Numbered from the stretch's first letter, positions 38,113-47,681 are shown. The stretch is DNA of 64,000 nucleotides from Marivita cryptomonadis (GCF_002115725.1 NZ_JFKD01000005.1:62001-126000), one strand, 5' to 3'. Program-made: numbers and translations. The notes: generated by a model not told the origin, from the sequence alone.

Positions 38113-40328
38113 GCGGCGTTAGTAACATCACCCTGCTGTCGGGGCGCGCCAAGAACGCTGTTCTGCGCATGGTCCCGCAAGGGATCAAACCAGCCAACGA
38201 ACCCAAACGTGCGCCGCGCTATTCCGACCGTGTTCGCGCCCGAACCGAACTGATCCGCACCTATGCGGGCCGTCTGGGCCTGACCACGGTAGCATCCGAC
38301 ATCACCGAAGCCATTGGCCTGCATCAGGACCAGAATGGGCTTGTGGGCGAAGCAGCGCTGATCGCTGGCGCCAAAGCGGCTGGCATGTTGGCGCAAGGGC
38401 TGCATGTCCCGCGCCCGACGCCCGACCATTGGCCGGCGATTGCGCTTATGACCAACGGTCAGGCGGTGCTCGTGCTGTCTCAGGACCGCATGACACTTTC
38501 GGTTTGGGATCCGGCGGCCAAAGACAAGGTCGAACGCGTCGACGTGGCCGAATTCGCGCCCTTCTACAGCGGTGTTCTGGTGCGTGGCGAAGCACCTGTG
38601 CAAACGCTGGTGGACACGCACACAGATGCCGGTCTCAAGAGCCATTGGTTCTGGGGAAGTTTCAGCAATTACACCCGTCAATTCGGTGAGGTCGCAGTCG
38701 GATCGTTTGTCGCCAACATCCTTGCTCTGTCTGTCGCGCTGTTCTCGCTTCAGGTTTATGACCGTGTGATCCCCCACCAATCTTCGGCCACCCTTTGGGT
38801 GCTGGCCATCGGTGCCGCAATGGCGCTGATGTTGGAGGCGTTTCTCAAGGTCGCCCGTTCTACGCTGTTGGATGGGGCGGGGCGGCAGATCGAAACCGGT
38901 GTGCAGCAGACGCTGTTGAACCGGCTTTTGGGCATGCGCTCTGACGCGGCGGGGCGGTCGCCCTCGCAGCTTTTTGCATCGATGCGCGAGTTTTCGTCGG
39001 TCCGTGAATTCTTCACAGCCTCGACCGTTGGGGCGCTTGCGGACATTCCGTTCATTGTGCTCTTCCTGCTGATGGTCTGGTCCATCGCGGGCAGCGTCGT
39101 CTGGGTTCTGGTTGCCGGTGCCGTGCTGATGGTGATCCCGGGGTTCTTCCTGCAAAAGAAGATGATCCGCATCACCCGCGAAATGCAGGGTGCGTCCACC
39201 AAGCAATCGCGGTTGCTCAATGAAACGGTGACCGAGCTTGATACGATCAAGACCCAACGCGCCGAAGATCGCTTTGCCCGCCAGTGGGAAGAGCTGACAT
39301 CGGTGCAGGCGCTGAAATCCTCCGAACAACGCCGCCTTGCCGCAGCGTTGACCTTCTGGAGCCAAGGCGTGCAGCAGGCCACCTATGTGGGTGCCGTGAT
39401 CGCGGGGACCTATCTTGTCTTTGCCGGCGAGTTCTCAGTGGGCTCGATCATTGCCGTGGGCATCCTGACTTCTCGCACGCTGGCACCTTTGACCCAACTG
39501 TCCGGCATCATGGCGCGGTGGGGTAACGTCAAGGCGGCGCTGGACGCTCTGGACGGGATCGCGGCGCTGCCGCAGGATCGGTCGGACAATCGCAAATACC
39601 TGCGGCGGGAAAAGTTGGAAGGGCGGTTCGAACTGCGCGAAGTCACCTTCCGCTACGACGACGAAAGCCCGTCGGTTCTGGATATCCCGAGCCTGGTGAT
39701 TCAACCGGGTCAAACCCTGGCAATCCTTGGAACAAACGGGTCTGGCAAGTCCACCCTGCTCAAGATGCTGTCGGGTCTTTATGCACCCACGTCCGGATCG
39801 ATTCTGGTCGACGGCACCGATATGAACCAGATCGACATGCGCGATGTTCGCCGGTCTCTTGGGTATCTCGGTCAGGACGTTCGGCTGTTCCACGGAAATC
39901 TGCGAGACAACCTGAACCTCAACATGATGGAGCGTGATGACGACCGTCTGTTCGAAGCGCTTGATTTCGCGGGTCTGGGTCAGTTCGTCAAAGGCCATCC
40001 GCAAGGGCTCGACCTGCCCATTCGGGATGGCGGCGAAGGGCTGTCTGTCGGGCAGCGCCAATCCATCGGCTGGGCGCGGCTGTGGCTGCAGGACCCCGAT
40101 GTGTGCCTGCTGGACGAACCGACCGCGGCGCTGGACCAGACGCTGGAAAAGACGCTGATCTCGCGGCTCGAGACATGGCTTGCCGATCGCACCGCAATTG
40201 TCGCCACCCACCGCGTGCCGATCCTTGCCCTTGCCGACCGCACAAGTGTGCTGGCGTCGGGACGGCTGGTGGTTGATGGCCCGCGCGATCAGGTGCTCGA
40301 TCACCTGCGCACGGCACAGGGGGCGTAA
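38109..40328 (+). CDS. Type I secretion ABC transporter (LapB-like)
   Basis: 739 residues: a degenerate C39 peptidase-like N-terminus (about 40-165, lacking an obvious catalytic Cys), a six-helix membrane domain (about 195-460) and an ATPase domain (about 510-739) with Walker A GTNGSGKSTLL, signature LSVGQRQS and Walker B CLLDEPTAALD. It starts at a TTG (38109) overlapping the upstream stop, with GGAG 7 bases before. It energises export of the adhesin. Confidence 0.92.
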   Translation: MSGVSNITLLSGRAKNAVLRMVPQGIKPANEPKRAPRYSDRVRARTELIRTYAGRLGLTTVASDITEAIGLHQDQNGLVGEAALIAGAKAAGMLAQGLHVPRPTPDHWPAIALMTNGQAVLVLSQDRMTLSVWDPAAKDKVERVDVAEFAPFYSGVLVRGEAPVQTLVDTHTDAGLKSHWFWGSFSNYTRQFGEVAVGSFVANILALSVALFSLQVYDRVIPHQSSATLWVLAIGAAMALMLEAFLKVARSTLLDGAGRQIETGVQQTLLNRLLGMRSDAAGRSPSQLFASMREFSSVREFFTASTVGALADIPFIVLFLLMVWSIAGSVVWVLVAGAVLMVIPGFFLQKKMIRITREMQGASTKQSRLLNETVTELDTIKTQRAEDRFARQWEELTSVQALKSSEQRRLAAALTFWSQGVQQATYVGAVIAGTYLVFAGEFSVGSIIAVGILTSRTLAPLTQLSGIMARWGNVKAALDALDGIAALPQDRSDNRKYLRREKLEGRFELREVTFRYDDESPSVLDIPSLVIQPGQTLAILGTNGSGKSTLLKMLSGLYAPTSGSILVDGTDMNQIDMRDVRRSLGYLGQDVRLFHGNLRDNLNLNMMERDDDRLFEALDFAGLGQFVKGHPQGLDLPIRDGGEGLSVGQRQSIGWARLWLQDPDVCLLDEPTAALDQTLEKTLISRLETWLADRTAIVATHRVPILALADRTSVLASGRLVVDGPRDQVLDHLRTAQGA

Positions 40329-40331
40329 GCG

Positions 40332-41513
40332 ATGGCTGTCAGCACAACCGATCTGAACGCCCAGCTAGGCCGCCGGCTGCGCGGCCCATCGATGATCATC
40401 TGGCTGTCGGGTGCGGCGGTGTGGCTCTTCATCATCTGGGCGGCCTATGCGTGGATCGACGAGATCGTGCGCGCCGATGGCGAATTCATCTCGACCTCTC
40501 GGCCGCAGATCATCCAGAACCTCGAAGGCGGTATCTTGGCGGAATTGCTGGTCAAGGAAGGCGACGAAGTGATGCGTGGCGACGTGCTTGCCCGCTTGTA
40601 CGGGACGCAGTTCCGGTCCTCAGTCGATGATCTTGAAGACCAGATCACCGCGCTGGACATCCGCCGTTTGCGGATCGAGGCGGAAATGGCCGGGCTGGTG
40701 CAATTCGAAATCCCGTGGGAACTGCGGGAACGCAGCCCGGAAATGGCCGCTTCAGAACAGGCGCTTCTGGCGGCGCGGCAGCTTGATTTCAACTCGCGCT
40801 ATGATGGCGCGCGCCGCGTGCTGGAACAGGCGACGCAGGAAAAGACCCTGATGGAGAACCTTCTGGACAAGAAGGTGGTCGCGCTGATCGAAGTGACCCG
40901 TGCCCGCAAGGCGCATGCGGACGCACAGATCAAGATGGACGAGATCATCACCCAAACAGAATTGACCCGCGCGCAGGAATATTCCGAGACGCTCAAGGAA
41001 CTGGCGACGCTGCGCCAGAACCTGCGGTCTTCCCAGGACCAGTTGAACAGGACAGTGCTGGTGAGCCCGATGCATGGCGTGGTCAACAAGCTGGGCGTGA
41101 CCACAATTGGCGGCGTGGTGCGCCCGGGCGAGGAGATCCTGCAGATTATCCCTCTGGGTGAAGAGCTCTATGTCGAGGCCAAAGTCGCGCCAGAGAATAT
41201 CGCGGGTATTCGGCCGGGGCAGGAGGCGACAATCAAGCTTTCGGCCTATGACTTCACTATCTTCGGCTCGCTCAAGGGTCGGGTCGACGTGATCTCGGCC
41301 GACACGTTCAAGGACGAACGCCGGCCAGAAGCCCCTGCGCATTACAAGGTGACGGTGCGGGTCGACAAGACATCACTGTCTGACCGGCAGCGGCAATTGG
41401 AAATTCGCCCCGGCATGCAGGCGACGGTCGAGTTGCACACCGGCGAGAAGACGGTGCTGCAATACCTCTTGAAACCGCTTTACAAAACCCGCGAGGCGCT
41501 GCGCGAACCCTGA
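40332..41513 (+). CDS. HlyD-family type I secretion periplasmic adaptor
   Basis: 393 residues: one N-terminal transmembrane helix (about 19-38), a biotinyl-lipoyl-like domain (SRPQIIQNLEGGILAELLV), a long coiled-coil hairpin (about 95-240) and a beta-barrel tail (YKVTVRVDKTSL, RPGMQATVELHTGEKTVLQY). It bridges the ABC transporter and the outer-membrane channel. Last gene of the operon, 3 bp after the ABC gene. Confidence 0.93.
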   Translation: MAVSTTDLNAQLGRRLRGPSMIIWLSGAAVWLFIIWAAYAWIDEIVRADGEFISTSRPQIIQNLEGGILAELLVKEGDEVMRGDVLARLYGTQFRSSVDDLEDQITALDIRRLRIEAEMAGLVQFEIPWELRERSPEMAASEQALLAARQLDFNSRYDGARRVLEQATQEKTLMENLLDKKVVALIEVTRARKAHADAQIKMDEIITQTELTRAQEYSETLKELATLRQNLRSSQDQLNRTVLVSPMHGVVNKLGVTTIGGVVRPGEEILQIIPLGEELYVEAKVAPENIAGIRPGQEATIKLSAYDFTIFGSLKGRVDVISADTFKDERRPEAPAHYKVTVRVDKTSLSDRQRQLEIRPGMQATVELHTGEKTVLQYLLKPLYKTREALREP

Positions 41514-41617
41514 GGACATGCCGGGCTGCGCCCCCCATGACAGGTTGTCTCGCCTGCGGCTCGGGCGTGTGGGGCTGTGACGTCCAAGACGGCGTCGGGA
41601 TTTTGGTCTTTGGTGTG

Positions 41618-41644
41618 TTTGCATATTTAAAAAAAAGAAGAAGA
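41618..41644 (+). repeat. Dispersed GCATATTT-AAAAAGAAGAAG element, copy 2
   Basis: TTTGCATATTTAAAAAAAAG followed by AAGAAGA. Same core as the copies at 17399 and 48978, and opposite in orientation to the one at 41811. Confidence 0.65.
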
Positions 41645-41810
41645 CGGGGGTGGTCCACCCCACCCAAGGCACCGTGTTCGAGCGAGGCTCTTGGTCGACC
41701 TCGGGTTGGGGCTTCTCCTTTTACGGTCATCGGCATGCCTGCCTGTACCGTAGGGCCATCAATATCCGGTCAAGTTTAATTGAGAGTTAAGGCGCATGCG
41801 CCATGCTCTG

Positions 41811-41835
41811 CTTCTTCTTTTTCCAAATATGCAAA
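41811..41835 (-). repeat. Dispersed GCATATTT-AAAAAGAAGAAG element, copy 3 (inverted)
   Basis: CTTCTTCTTTTTCCAAATAT then GCAAA is the reverse complement of the plus-strand copies. It lies 33 bp from the dtd stop and faces copy 2 across 166 bp. Confidence 0.65.
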
Positions 41836-41867
41836 AGCTCGGGTGAAAAATGCCAAACCGGTTGTGG

Positions 41868-42311
41868 TCAGTCCGCGGTGTCCATCCAGATCGTGACCGG
41901 TCCGTCATTCAGTAGCCGCACGTTCATATCTGCGCCGAAGCGCCCTTTGGCGACAGGGATGCCTTGCGCTGCCACCTGAGAGGCGAAGTACTCATAGAGA
42001 CGATTGCCGTCCTCGGGTGACGCAGCGGTGGAAAAACCGGGGCGGTTGCCGCGGGAGGTGTCTGCGGCGAGGGTGAACTGGCTCACCACCAACGCGCTGC
42101 CCTCGATGTCGCGCAGCGAGCGGTTCATGCGTCCTTCGTCGTCTTTGAAGATGCGCAGCTTGGCAATCTTCGCTGCCAGTTTGTCGGCTTGCGCCTCGGT
42201 GTCGCCCTGCATGGCGCAGATCAGGATCAGCAGGCCTTCGTTGATCTCGCCCAGCACCTCACCGTCGACGGTGACGGAGGCTTCGGAGACCCTTTGGATC
42301 AGGGCGCGCAT
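41868..42311 (-). CDS. dtd: D-aminoacyl-tRNA deacylase Dtd
   Basis: A 147-residue enzyme that removes D-amino acids (and Gly from tRNA-Ala) mischarged on tRNA. Motifs are SQFTLAAD and the C-terminal [10 protein letters not shown] with the cross-subunit Gly-Pro. Its ATG directly abuts the accA stop (TGAATG). The D-amino acid genes 6 kb away give it a plausible physiological link. Confidence 0.96.
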   Translation of the reverse strand: MRALIQRVSEASVTVDGEVLGEINEGLLILICAMQGDTEAQADKLAAKIAKLRIFKDDEGRMNRSLRDIEGSALVVSQFTLAADTSRGNRPGFSTAASPEDGNRLYEYFASQVAAQGIPVAKGRFGADMNVRLLNDGPVTIWMDTAD

Positions 42312-43274
42312 TCAGGCAGCCAGCCCCTTGGTGCCGATGTCGAGGAACTTGCGACGACGGTCTGTCACCAGCTTTTTGGGCGAGAGATCGGACAGGTCGT
42401 TCAGCATACCGCGCAGGGCTTTGCCCACCGATTGGATTGTCTGCTCGCGGCCGCGATGTGCGCCGCCCAAAGGTTCGGAAATCACTTGGTCAGCCACGCC
42501 AAGGTTCAGCAAGTCTTGCGCAGTCAGGCGCAGGGCCTCGGCGGCTTCGCGCATTTTTTCAGCGTCTTTCCAGAGGATCGAGGCGCAGCCTTCGGGTGAG
42601 ATCACTGAGTAGACCGAGTGTTCGAGCATTGCCACGCGGTTGGCTGTGGCAAACGCCACCGCCCCACCGGACCCACCTTCGCCGATGACAACAGAGATCA
42701 CCGGCACACCGATTTGCAGGCATTTTTCGGTCGAGCGGGCAATTGCTTCGGACTGGCCGCGTTCCTCGGCGCCTTTGCCGGGATAGGCGCCGGGGGTGTC
42801 GACGAGGGTCAGTACCGGGATGCGAAAACGGTCTGCGAGATCCATCAGGCGCACGGCCTTGCGATATCCTTCGGGGCGGGCCATGCCGAAATTTCGCTTG
42901 AGGCGGCTTTCGGTGTCATGGCCCTTTTCGTGGCCGATGATGACCACCGGCTGATCGTCGAACCGCGCAAGGCCACCCATGACCGCATCGTCATCGGCAA
43001 AGTTTCGGTCGCCGGCGAGCGGTGTGTATTCGGAAAAGAGCGCGTCGATGTAATCTTTGCAATGCGGGCGTTCGGGGTGTCGGGCGATTTGGCATTTCCG
43101 CCACGGCGTGAGTTTCTTGTAGAGATCCTTGAGCAGCGCTTGCGCCTTGGCATCAAGTGCGCGGGCCTCGTCTTCGATGTCCATCTCGTCATTTTTGCGG
43201 GCCATTGCGCGCAGTTCTTCGGCTTTGCCTTCGATTTCGGCCAGCGGTTTTTCAAAATCGAGATAGTTGGTCAT
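42312..43274 (-). CDS. accA: Acetyl-CoA carboxylase carboxyltransferase subunit alpha
   Basis: A 320-residue carboxyltransferase subunit for malonyl-CoA synthesis. It starts [17 protein letters not shown], and the conserved [20 protein letters not shown] and [10 protein letters not shown] motifs are clear. The ATG at 43274 gives the standard length; an upstream open extension has no family match. Followed without a gap by dtd. Confidence 0.97.
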   Translation of the reverse strand: MTNYLDFEKPLAEIEGKAEELRAMARKNDEMDIEDEARALDAKAQALLKDLYKKLTPWRKCQIARHPERPHCKDYIDALFSEYTPLAGDRNFADDDAVMGGLARFDDQPVVIIGHEKGHDTESRLKRNFGMARPEGYRKAVRLMDLADRFRIPVLTLVDTPGAYPGKGAEERGQSEAIARSTEKCLQIGVPVISVVIGEGGSGGAVAFATANRVAMLEHSVYSVISPEGCASILWKDAEKMREAAEALRLTAQDLLNLGVADQVISEPLGGAHRGREQTIQSVGKALRGMLNDLSDLSPKKLVTDRRRKFLDIGTKGLAA

Positions 43275-43350
43275 GGTCAGTTGTTGCCCTGTTGCCTGTG
43301 GCTGGCGGTTTATATGACCGTCCGGGCGGCGATTTGCAATCGGAACCCGG

Positions 43351-43947
43351 TCAGGTCCACATAACCGGAACGAGAGACGCCACAAGCAATGCCGCCATCG
43401 CCCAGTTGAAGATCCGCAACCGTGTCGGACGGTTGAGCAGGCGGCGCAACTGCTGGCCGATGACGGTCCATGTTGTCGTTGATATGCAGCCCATCGCGAC
43501 ATAGGTGCCCGCGACCCAGAGCACTGCGACGATATCGCGTCCGGTGGCGTAGAGGGTGATCGCGCCAAGGGCCATCGACCAGGCTTTGGGGTTGACCCAT
43601 TGGAAGGCGGCAGCCTGCACGAAGGACAGGGGTTTGCTTCCCGTTTTGGGTGCGCCATCGGGCGGCGCGGCATTTGCGATGCGCCATGCGAGATAGAGCA
43701 TGTAGAGCACCGACAGCACCTTGAGGATGGTGTAGGAGAGCGGCCACAGGTCGAAGACCTGCATCACGCCAAGGCCCACGGGCACGATCATCATCGGAAA
43801 GCCGAGGCCCACGCCCAGCATATGCGGGATCGAGCGGCGGAAGCCGAAATTCGCCCCCGATGTCATCAACATGAGGTTGTTTGGGCCCGGTGTGATGACT
43901 GTGACAAGAGCGAAGCCTGCGAGGGCGAGGAAGAGATCGGGTGTCAT
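43351..43947 (-). CDS. LysE/RhtB-family amino acid exporter
   Basis: A 198-residue inner-membrane protein with about six helices; the N-terminal [19 protein letters not shown] is the LysE family signature. It probably exports an amino acid or homoserine-type metabolite. It is divergent from an Lrp/AsnC regulator (73-bp gap), the classical arrangement for control by that regulator. Confidence 0.92.
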   Translation of the reverse strand: MTPDLFLALAGFALVTVITPGPNNLMLMTSGANFGFRRSIPHMLGVGLGFPMMIVPVGLGVMQVFDLWPLSYTILKVLSVLYMLYLAWRIANAAPPDGAPKTGSKPLSFVQAAAFQWVNPKAWSMALGAITLYATGRDIVAVLWVAGTYVAMGCISTTTWTVIGQQLRRLLNRPTRLRIFNWAMAALLVASLVPVMWT

Positions 43948-44020
43948 CCCGGCAATATGTGACGAATGGGCTGCGCAGAGATTGCTTTTTTATGCCGCCT
44001 TGGTGTAATTTTCGCAACTA

Positions 44021-44473
44021 ATGAGTGATATTGATCAAATAGATCGTCAGATATTGCGTGTGTTGTCCCGTGATGGCCGTATCAGCAATCTGGCCCTTGC
44101 CGAACGGGTTGGACTTTCGCCGTCGGCCTGTCTGCGACGGGTCAGTGCGTTGGAGCGGTCCGGCGTCATCGCGGGTTATCGGGCGGTGCTCAGCCCCGAG
44201 AAAACCGGGATCGGGTTCGTGGCCTATGTCACTGTGGGATTGAGTCAGCACACCAAAGCGGCACAAGAGGCGTTCGAGCGCGCCATTTCGCGCAGCCCCG
44301 AGGTACGAGAGTGTCACAATATCACCGGGTCGGTCGAGTATCTCTTGCGTGTCGAGGCGGCGGATCTGGCAGCGTACAAGCATTTCCACACGGAAGTGCT
44401 GGGGGTCTTGCCTCAGGTCAATGCGATCACATCCTACGTGGTAATGGGGTCTCCCAAGGATGAGCGGGCCTGA
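44021..44473 (+). CDS. Lrp/AsnC-family transcriptional regulator
   Basis: 150 residues: an N-terminal helix-turn-helix (IDRQILRVLSRDGRISNLAL, about 5-24) and a C-terminal RAM amino-acid-sensing domain (about 65-145). Divergent from the LysE exporter, which it probably controls in response to an amino acid. Confidence 0.93.
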   Translation: MSDIDQIDRQILRVLSRDGRISNLALAERVGLSPSACLRRVSALERSGVIAGYRAVLSPEKTGIGFVAYVTVGLSQHTKAAQEAFERAISRSPEVRECHNITGSVEYLLRVEAADLAAYKHFHTEVLGVLPQVNAITSYVVMGSPKDERA

Positions 44474-44581
44474 ACAGCCATGCACCATGTGCATGTCGCG
44501 GCTGTGTCTTTGGCTCTGGTGTCAAAGCTCTACGGTCATAGGTTGAAGGGCAAGGGAGGGACACACAGATCGGAGCGTCCC

Positions 44582-44749
44582 ATGTCACGCCATTTACTCA
44601 ACCACACCAGCCAGCCCAACCGGATCGCCGCCGAAGATGCGCTGCGCATTCTGACCGAAGCTTGGGCGTATTACACGCCGCTTCCCACCTTGGTGACCGA
44701 GCAGTCCAGCCAGCCCTCGCCGGTGTTCGAGGAGTATTACGCGGCCTGA
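44582..44749 (+). CDS. Small hypothetical protein (55 residues)
   Basis: A 55-residue soluble protein with an acidic, Tyr-containing C-terminus (PSPVFEEYYAA). The ATG at 44582 follows GGAGCGTCCC. No signal peptide or recognised family. It precedes the transglycosylase gene by 66 bp in the same direction. Accepted because of the ribosome site and reasonable codon use. Confidence 0.55.
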   Translation: MSRHLLNHTSQPNRIAAEDALRILTEAWAYYTPLPTLVTEQSSQPSPVFEEYYAA

Positions 44750-44815
44750 GCAAAGCTTTGCCTATGGATGGAAGACAGGATTGCCTTGCGGCCGGCTTCG
44801 TCGCAAGGCTGGCAC

Positions 44816-45310
44816 ATGAAACACTTGCGTCTTGTCTCATCTGTGTTGTGCGTTGCGGTTCTCCTCGCCGCCTGTTCGACCACCCCGTCTGAGCCAGCGG
44901 TGGAAACCGTTTCGACCCGGAACCTGTACCCGAATGAAACACCGGAGTTGCGGACGCTGATTGTTGCAGCGGCGCAGGAGAACGATATCCCGGTCTCCTT
45001 GGTGCAAAGGGTCGTGATCCGGGAAAGCACACATCGGCCCGACGCGCGCAATGGGCCGTATTTCGGGCTGATGCAAATCCTGCCTGCGACCGCGCGGTCG
45101 ATGGGGTTTCGCGGCGCGCCATCTGACCTTTTGGATGCACAGACCAACCTGAGATACGCGGTGCGCTATTTGCGCGGGGCATGGCTTGTATCCGGTGGCG
45201 ACGAGGCCGAGGCGGTTGGGTGGTATGCGCGCGGATATTATTTCGAGGCCAAGCGTCTTGGGCTACTGGATGAAACCGGTGTGCATGGGCGCAAGGATTG
45301 GTCGCAATAG
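44816..45310 (+). CDS. Lytic transglycosylase (SLT domain) lipoprotein
   Basis: A 164-residue lipoprotein (lipobox LAAC, Cys near residue 20). The SLT domain has the catalytic Glu in VIRESTHRPDARN and the conserved GLMQILPATARSMGF. It cleaves the glycan strand of murein. This second, unrelated transglycosylase in the window is of the Slt/MltE type, unlike the MltB type at 14509. Confidence 0.92.
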   Translation: MKHLRLVSSVLCVAVLLAACSTTPSEPAVETVSTRNLYPNETPELRTLIVAAAQENDIPVSLVQRVVIRESTHRPDARNGPYFGLMQILPATARSMGFRGAPSDLLDAQTNLRYAVRYLRGAWLVSGGDEAEAVGWYARGYYFEAKRLGLLDETGVHGRKDWSQ

Positions 45311-45339
45311 ACCTGAAGTTTTGGGCTGCTTGGCGCTGG

Positions 45340-46272
45340 CTAAACGGCAAGTGATGCCATCACCTGCTGCGCGGCTGCCCGGTCGGTTTGCGCGCTGTCA
45401 AACGCCCAGGACTTGAAGGCATCGACTTTTGGAGTGTTCCATTTCTCACGCCCCCCAAGAATGCAGATACCACCAAAGGGTGATGGGCAAACCAGCTTTG
45501 GAAACAGGGCAACCAAAGCTCCGCTTTCGAATTCTTCGCGGCAGAGGACCAAATCTGCCATGACCACACCAACGCCCATGACTGCGGCCTTTGTCGCGAT
45601 GTCGATGTTAGAGAAGGCTTGCCCGGATTTGGGGTCGACGCCGTTTGGCGCAAAGGTGTTTGCCCATGCGATCCAATCCGAATGTGATCGCGTTTCATGC
45701 AGCAATTCGCATCTTGTGAGGTCTTCTGGCGATGTCACAGATCGGTCACGACGGTATCCCGGAGCGCAGGCGGGTGTCAGAAGGGTTGGGAACAGGGGCA
45801 GCACCTTGAGATCCGGGGCGCGGTTCGGCCAATTCGTGACGGAGAACCCGATATCTGCGTCGCTGGGATCAAAACCGCGGTCGGCGTAGAAGTCTGTTGT
45901 GAGTTTCAGGCGAAACTCGGGATAGGCCGTTTGGAAGGTTTCAAGTCTGGGCAGAAGCCATCTGATCGAGGTGCCGGGGGGGCAGATCACCCGCAGCTCT
46001 GTCGCGCTTTGCGACAACCGATCTGTTTCGCGGGCGATTTGCTCGAATGCGTCGGTCAAAACGGGCAGCAGCTGCTGACCCGCTTCGGTCAGGCGCACAC
46101 CTTGAGGCTGGCGCACAAACAGCGGAATGCCCAGATGGTCTTCAAGCAGTTTGACATGACGGCTGATTGCGCCCCGGGTGACGTGCAACTCGTTGCTTGC
46201 GCCGATGAAGCCGCCATGCCGAGCCGCTGCTTCAAAGGCTTTCAGCGCGTTCAATGGGGGCAGCTTGGGCAT
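45340..46272 (-). CDS. LysR-family transcriptional regulator (GcvA type)
   Basis: 310 residues: an N-terminal winged helix (MPKLPPLNALKAFEAAARHG, then ASNELHVTRGAISRHVKLLE) and a LysR substrate-binding domain (about 90-300). The GcvA-like opening is typical. Divergent from the small gene at 46383 across 110 bp; that gene is its nearest candidate target. Confidence 0.92.
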   Translation of the reverse strand: MPKLPPLNALKAFEAAARHGGFIGASNELHVTRGAISRHVKLLEDHLGIPLFVRQPQGVRLTEAGQQLLPVLTDAFEQIARETDRLSQSATELRVICPPGTSIRWLLPRLETFQTAYPEFRLKLTTDFYADRGFDPSDADIGFSVTNWPNRAPDLKVLPLFPTLLTPACAPGYRRDRSVTSPEDLTRCELLHETRSHSDWIAWANTFAPNGVDPKSGQAFSNIDIATKAAVMGVGVVMADLVLCREEFESGALVALFPKLVCPSPFGGICILGGREKWNTPKVDAFKSWAFDSAQTDRAAAQQVMASLAV

Positions 46273-46382
46273 GGATAGGGTCAGGTTTCCTAATCTAAAG
46301 GGGCGGATAACTTGGTTTGCAGCCAGAACGGCGCGTGAGGCATCCTTGCAATGAAGACCCGATATTGCAAAGGAAATAGAAG

Positions 46383-46664
46383 ATGACGTTCCTCAATAGC
46401 CAAGGCGCGCGAACAATTTTCCCGATGGCCTGGGTTTCCAGCCTGTTCGAAAAACTCACGCTTATCCAGAATAATGCGGAAGTCGACGCACATCTCTTGC
46501 GACACATCGAAAGATTGGCGCTCACTGCACCGCATGTCTTGGCGGATATCGGATTTGAACGGGATGATCGTGCGTCCTTGTCCACCCAAACTGTATGGCG
46601 CAAGGGGCGGTTTCGGATCACCCTGATACAGGGTGCCCCGACCGTGGTCCTGAACGTGGAGTGA
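46383..46664 (+). CDS. Small hypothetical protein, weakly DUF1127-like
   Basis: 93 residues. HLLRHIERLALTAPHVLADI then GFERDD recalls the DUF1127 pattern (L..L....L.DIG..R), although the Arg-rich core is missing. No signal peptide. The ATG at 46383 follows AGGAAATAGAAG. It is divergent from a LysR gene and ends just before two palindromes. Function unknown. Confidence 0.6.
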   Translation: MTFLNSQGARTIFPMAWVSSLFEKLTLIQNNAEVDAHLLRHIERLALTAPHVLADIGFERDDRASLSTQTVWRKGRFRITLIQGAPTVVLNVE

Positions 46665-46668
46665 GGGG

Positions 46669-46722
46669 ATCAGAGTCTTCGTACGAAGACTCTGATCTTG
46701 AGAATTTTCGTACGAAAATTCT
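46669..46722. repeat. Pair of perfect palindromes with TTCGTACGAA core
   Basis: Palindrome one (46669-46696) is 28 bp, with half-site ATCAGAGTCTTCGT. Palindrome two (46701-46722) is 22 bp, with half-site AGAATTTTCGT. Both are perfect and share the centre TTCGTACGAA, but have different arms. They lie between two converging genes, the second touching the mcl1 stop. They may act as a bidirectional terminator or belong to a dispersed palindrome family. Confidence 0.75.
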
Positions 46723-47681
46723 TACGGCGCGGTGATCATTTCTGACTGACGGACGATCACCTCGGCCTGTTTGATTGACGCGATGTCGACAAGGCGGCCT
46801 TTGTAGACAGTCGCGCCTTCGCCTTTGGCTTTGGCCTCTTCCATCGCAGCAAGGATCTCGCGGGCTTCGGTCACGGCTTCCTCGGTCGGGGTGAACACTT
46901 CGTTCGCCAGCGCCACCTGTTTGGGGTGGATCGCCCATTTCCCCACCATGCCAAGTGTGGCCGAGCGCAGTGCCTGCGCGCGGAAACCTTCATCATCGGA
47001 GAAATCGCCAAACGGGCCATCGACCGGCAGCACACCATGGGTGCGGCAGGCGGCGACGATGGCGGTTTGCGCCCAATGCCACGGATCGGACCAGTATTTC
47101 GCGCCTTCGTGCAGCATGTAGTAATTCGCCTGAGTGCCGCCGATGCCAGTTGTCTGCATACCCATGGAGGCTGCGAAATCGGCAGCGCCAAGGCTCATTG
47201 CTTCGAGGCGGGGCGAAGCGGCCGCGATGGCTTCGACATGTGCGATCCCTGCAGCGGATTCGATGATGACCTCGAAGGCAAGGCGCTTGTTTCGACCCTT
47301 GGCGGCTTCGACGGCGCTGACCAGCGCGTCAACAGCGTACAGGTCTTCGGCGCAGCCCACTTTGGGAATCATGATCTGGTCAAGCCGTTCGGGCGCACGT
47401 TCGAGCAGATCGACGACATCGCGATACCAGAACGGCGTGTCGAGGCTGTTGATCCGCACGCTGAGGGTCTTGTTTCCCCAGTCGATATCACCGATCGCCT
47501 GAATGATGTTCTCGCGGGCGCTGTCTTTGTCGGTGGGGGCGACGCTGTCTTCGAGATCGAGATTGATCACATCCGCATCCGAGTTGGCCATCTTTTCAAA
47601 GATTGCCGGTCGCGAGCCGGGGCCAAAGAGTTGGCAGCGGTTCGGGCGGGCAGGCGGAGTGGGCTGGATGCGGAACGACAT
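46722..47681 (-). CDS. mcl1: L-malyl-CoA/beta-methylmalyl-CoA lyase
   Basis: A 319-residue CitE-like lyase very similar, as I recall it, to Rhodobacter Mcl1 (RCQLFGPGSRPAIFEKMA, MSLGAADFAASMGMQTTGIG, WAIHPKQVALANEVFTP). It cleaves malyl-CoA and methylmalyl-CoA in the ethylmalonyl-CoA pathway. Metal and CoA ligands lie in NLDLEDSVAP and IESAAGI. The ATG at 47681 matches the family start. It is divergent from dgcN. Confidence 0.95.
   Translation of the reverse strand: MSFRIQPTPPARPNRCQLFGPGSRPAIFEKMANSDADVINLDLEDSVAPTDKDSARENIIQAIGDIDWGNKTLSVRINSLDTPFWYRDVVDLLERAPERLDQIMIPKVGCAEDLYAVDALVSAVEAAKGRNKRLAFEVIIESAAGIAHVEAIAAASPRLEAMSLGAADFAASMGMQTTGIGGTQANYYMLHEGAKYWSDPWHWAQTAIVAACRTHGVLPVDGPFGDFSDDEGFRAQALRSATLGMVGKWAIHPKQVALANEVFTPTEEAVTEAREILAAMEEAKAKGEGATVYKGRLVDIASIKQAEVIVRQSEMITAP

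Larger units (their letters stand above)
41514..41867. other. 354-bp convergent gap carrying two inverted repeat copies
   Basis: No gene is supported; a short open frame here reads through the repeat (AYLKKRRR) and looks spurious. The gap carries two copies of the dispersed AAGAAGAAG element in opposite orientation, each listed separately. The proximal copy may help end hlyD transcripts, though no canonical terminator is evident. Confidence 0.5.

Noticed and set aside
41537..41779. 80-codon frame in the hlyD-dtd gap
   Set aside because: Part of the product (AYLKKRRR) is simply the translated dispersed repeat. No family or ribosome site.
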